From Ailanthus altissimus (Eukaryota; Streptophyta; Magnoliopsida; Sapindales; Simaroubaceae), in assembly GCA_946807835.1 (NCBI GenBank), contig OX327695.1, positions 28,750,501 to 28,814,500 on the forward strand: a stretch of 64,000 bases of DNA, given 5' to 3'. The notes under the pieces were generated by a model. That model did not search any database, had not been told where the DNA came from, and saw only the letters and a program-made list of their open reading frames with translations. Shown piece after piece: positions 61,625 to 64,000 of the stretch (its first letter is position 1; every line of letters starts with the position of its first letter). The translations under genes were made by a program, and so were the position numbers.

Positions 61625-63418
61625 CTGCTTCAACTTCAAATCAATCTCACGAGTGTTACAGCAGCTGAACCGCTTCTTACAACCCAGTATCATAAGATCA
61701 GCATGATCAATAGAACACAAAACTCAATTCTCCGTAAATTCCTCTGTACATCACATTATCCTCCCAACAGAAGTGGATGCAGAAATCAAAATGCTACCAA
61801 CAAGACAAACAATAAAATTTTGTTTTCCCGCACAGCTTTCAACTATAACATTAATCAGCTTATTACATACAGCTTTGTTGTATATGTCCTTCTCCTTCAC
61901 ATTGACATGGGCAGGTATTTTTCCTTTAGGATATAAACCCTTTTCATTAATTTTCTTTTCGTCCTTGAATTCAGTAGTAATAGATTACATATAACAATAG
62001 CTATCATATTTTCCATTTCTTAAATCAAATGAAGTGAGGCAAGTATTTAGTTCATGTTAAAAAAAAGTGAGAGGTCTGTGAATATGCCTAAGCCTAACAA
62101 TTTCTGAAAGTTGCAAAGAGAATAAATTAGGATCCGTTTGGTATAAATTTTGTTGGAAAGTGAAAATACTAACAATTAAGTATTTATTTAATAAATATTA
62201 GTAGCTATTAATTAGTGATGAACTCTTTAATTGTTGTTTAAAGTATAACAATATTAATAATTCTTTGAATATATTTAAATTATTAGTACAATATTTACAA
62301 ATTTATTAATACAAATTGACATAGTATGATATAATTAAATGTGTTAGTTTATTTTTGTATATTGCATCGAATTATTTACTTTTATCCGTGCAATTATATT
62401 ATATCATATCAATTTGTATAAATAAATTTATATATGTAAATTATTCTTAATTATTATTGTTTACTACATTAAACACTTCTTCTTGTTGCATTTTCAATAA
62501 TAACCACCAAACTTATTCAAGAGGCGACTTTGAATGAACGCTAGTTTAGTTCGTATTTGTGGTATAATAAAGCACTAACATCAGAATAGTTAAATTATTT
62601 TTAATAATTTTTTAATAATTTTTTGTTAATGGATTAGTCATACACACATGGATCCTTGAGAAGTTTAAATTCTCTTATTAGAGTTACAACATTTTTTTTT
62701 TTTTTTGACTTTTTTATCTTTCAAAGCTTTTAATACTTTAAAAAATAGATCACGTTTATGAAATAACTTTTTTTTTTTAAAAAAAAAAAAGAAAAGAAAA
62801 AGTCCTTGTTACAGAACTTATTTTACTCATAATCATGGCTATTCTAGAAGTAACAATTTAATATGTTTGGGTGGGAGACAGATGAGAAACGTTTATCAAT
62901 ACTTGTATATTAAATTACGCCAAACACATCATAAATTCATACTTATTTCTTCTGAATAGCCTGTCATAAAGATTCTCTAAAATTATGTGAAAGATTCTCA
63001 CAAATTATGTACAAATTAATTGAGATATTAACTATGAAGTTAGCATAAATTATACTTTAACGAAAATTTTAATTTGAATTATATTATTATTATTTTTACT
63101 TAATTTAAAAAATAAAAAATGCTCTATTTTGTAAAAATAATTTTATAACATACATAACAAAATAATGAGATATTTTTAATTAAATAAAAGAAGTGATGGT
63201 GTAATTATAACTAAAATTGCCATCGGCTTGTAATTTGAGTCAATCTTAGAGGTAACAGTATTAATACCCAAATTAATTATATAAATTTAATCATACTATA
63301 TAATATAATATAATATAATAAATAAAATGAATATACCACAACTAGAGGCAGTATATATGAACTTATATAATTTAATTTGAAATTATTTAAAATTAATTAT
63401 TAATAATAATAAAATAGG
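61625..63418. other. AT-rich intergenic region
   Basis: The old 3' flank of the pseudogene followed by AT-rich DNA with homopolymer runs and one long-TIR MITE at 63022-63269. No gene was recognised. Confidence 0.65.
63022..63269. mobile_element. Long-TIR MITE, family copy iv
   Basis: Left end GAGATATTAACTATG, right end AACAGTATTAATACCC; arms complementary for about 70 bp with mismatches and containing the family's AATTTTAATTTGAATTATAT block. About 250 bp, like the 24474 copy. Confidence 0.55.
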
Positions 63419-63450
63419 TGACGTGGATGGCCCAGTTAATTGCCACGTCA
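63419..63450 (+). promoter_or_regulatory. Inverted pair of bZIP-type motifs
   Basis: TGACGTGG at 63419-63426 and its exact reverse complement CCACGTCA at 63443-63450, 16 bp apart and about 95 bp ahead of the TATA box. This is the hybrid C-box/G-box core bound by plant bZIP factors. Confidence 0.6.
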
Positions 63451-63543
63451 AATGAGATAAAAAGATGCTGATCAGCGTTATAGTAATATCCATGATCTGA
63501 CTCGATAAGCGTTACGCATGTTTTTCCCACCAAACAAGAAGTT

Positions 63544-63550
63544 TATATAA
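63544..63550 (+). promoter_or_regulatory. TATA box of the gene starting at 63712
   Basis: TATATAA, 162 bp before the chosen ATG, allowing a leader of about 130 nt with CT-rich sequence typical of plant 5' UTRs. Confidence 0.55.
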
Positions 63551-63711
63551 CACCAAGTTGATTAAACAAACAATTGGATTTCTCCAAAAGCCTTGTCCCC
63601 GTTACCAGTTTCAACAACCTTTATCTTAAAATCTCCCTCTCTTCTTTTTCCTTTGTAAAAAAGCTTTCGCCCATTTCTCACCCTCGACGTTTTTTTTTTT
63701 GTTAAAAAAAA

Positions 63712-64000
63712 ATGCTTGGAGCTCAGTTGTGTGTCTGTACAGTCTCGTGCTTTTACACCGATCAAGCAAATGCGAGTCGTTTGGTATTCAAATCAGTCGG
63801 CTCGTCGTCCCCGTCCCGTTCTCAATTATCAATGCGACTTTCTTTCGCTGCTGCAAAACGGTGTCGTTCCCCGCGCAAATCGGCTCTCATTTCTTGCAAA
63901 TCTTCCCGCGGAAGCTTCGGCGGCCGATCCTCCAATCGCGCTGATGACGATCGGGATCACGAGTTTCTCCAAGCCTCTCTCCTCGTTCCAGGTCTATCCT
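63712..64000 (+). CDS. N-terminus of an unidentified, probably plastid-targeted protein (cut by window end)
   Basis: A frame open from the ATG at 63712 to the end of the window (96 codons and one base). The product starts MLGAQLCVCTVSCFY and is rich in Ser, Arg, Ala and Lys with few acidic residues over about 75 residues, then turns acidic (ADDDRDHEFLQASLLVPG). That shift is typical of a chloroplast transit peptide followed by a mature domain. Codon use looks coding, and promoter elements lie at sensible distances. A different frame from 63699 closes at 63944 and is the less likely reading. I do not recognise the family from this part alone. Confidence 0.6.
   Translation, partial: MLGAQLCVCTVSCFYTDQANASRLVFKSVGSSSPSRSQLSMRLSFAAAKRCRSPRKSALISCKSSRGSFGGRSSNRADDDRDHEFLQASLLVPGLS

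Noticed and set aside
63699..63944. 81-codon open frame at the right edge
   Set aside because: The competing frame from 63712 stays open to the window end and has a transit-peptide-like composition followed by an acidic segment; this one closes and looks random.

Overview
The window is nuclear DNA of a flowering plant, almost certainly a eudicot. The genes are split by short GT-AG introns, the intergenic DNA is very AT-rich and full of small inverted-repeat elements, and decayed Ty1/copia and caulimovirid-like copies are present. The protein set is plant-typical: RNA polymerase II largest subunit, phospholipase D delta, an SR45a-type splicing factor and a plastid ankyrin protein. I cannot name the species from sequence alone.

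Layout. (1) 1-17352 holds two head-to-tail copies of the RNA polymerase II largest subunit gene. Copy A (1-6397) lacks its 5' end because the window starts inside it. Copy B (9098-17352) is complete, with 14 coding exons and about 1846 residues. Copy B has a near-canonical C-terminal heptad domain. Copy A keeps the catalytic core, but its heptads are strongly eroded and one heptad exon is missing. (2) 18108-19004 is an intronless gene of the syringolide-induced protein 14-1-1-like family with an internal 75-residue duplication. (3) 19005-26414 is AT-rich non-coding DNA with a 0.9-kb direct repeat and several MITE-like elements. (4) 26415-36696 and 43601-52096 are two tandem phospholipase D delta genes (860 and 866 residues, ten coding exons each). 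Their ninth introns carry remnants of the same copia insertion. Between the genes lies a decayed caulimovirid-like (endogenous pararetrovirus) segment, about 37340-42950. (5) 53840-56465 is an SR45a/Tra2-like RS-RRM splicing factor gene. (6) About 58040-61624 is a broken copy of the plastid ankyrin-repeat gene AKRP. (7) 63712 to the window end is the start of a further gene with a Ser/Arg-rich, plastid-targeting-like N-terminus.

The main theme is tandem duplication followed by uneven divergence. Both gene pairs show stretches that are almost identical even in introns, which suggests local gene conversion, next to stretches that have drifted. Mobile elements date the events. The copia insertion has the same GTTAC target duplication in both PLD copies, so it predates the duplication. 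A TRIM in PLD copy 1 and a MITE in PLD copy 2 came later. The two pairs also differ in ways that could change function: CTD quality and exon number in RPB1, a four-codon loss at a re-made splice donor in PLD copy 1, and a perfect G-box only upstream of PLD copy 2.

Exon boundaries were read by eye from splice-site consensus, reading phase and comparison between paralogues. No alignment or database search was run.
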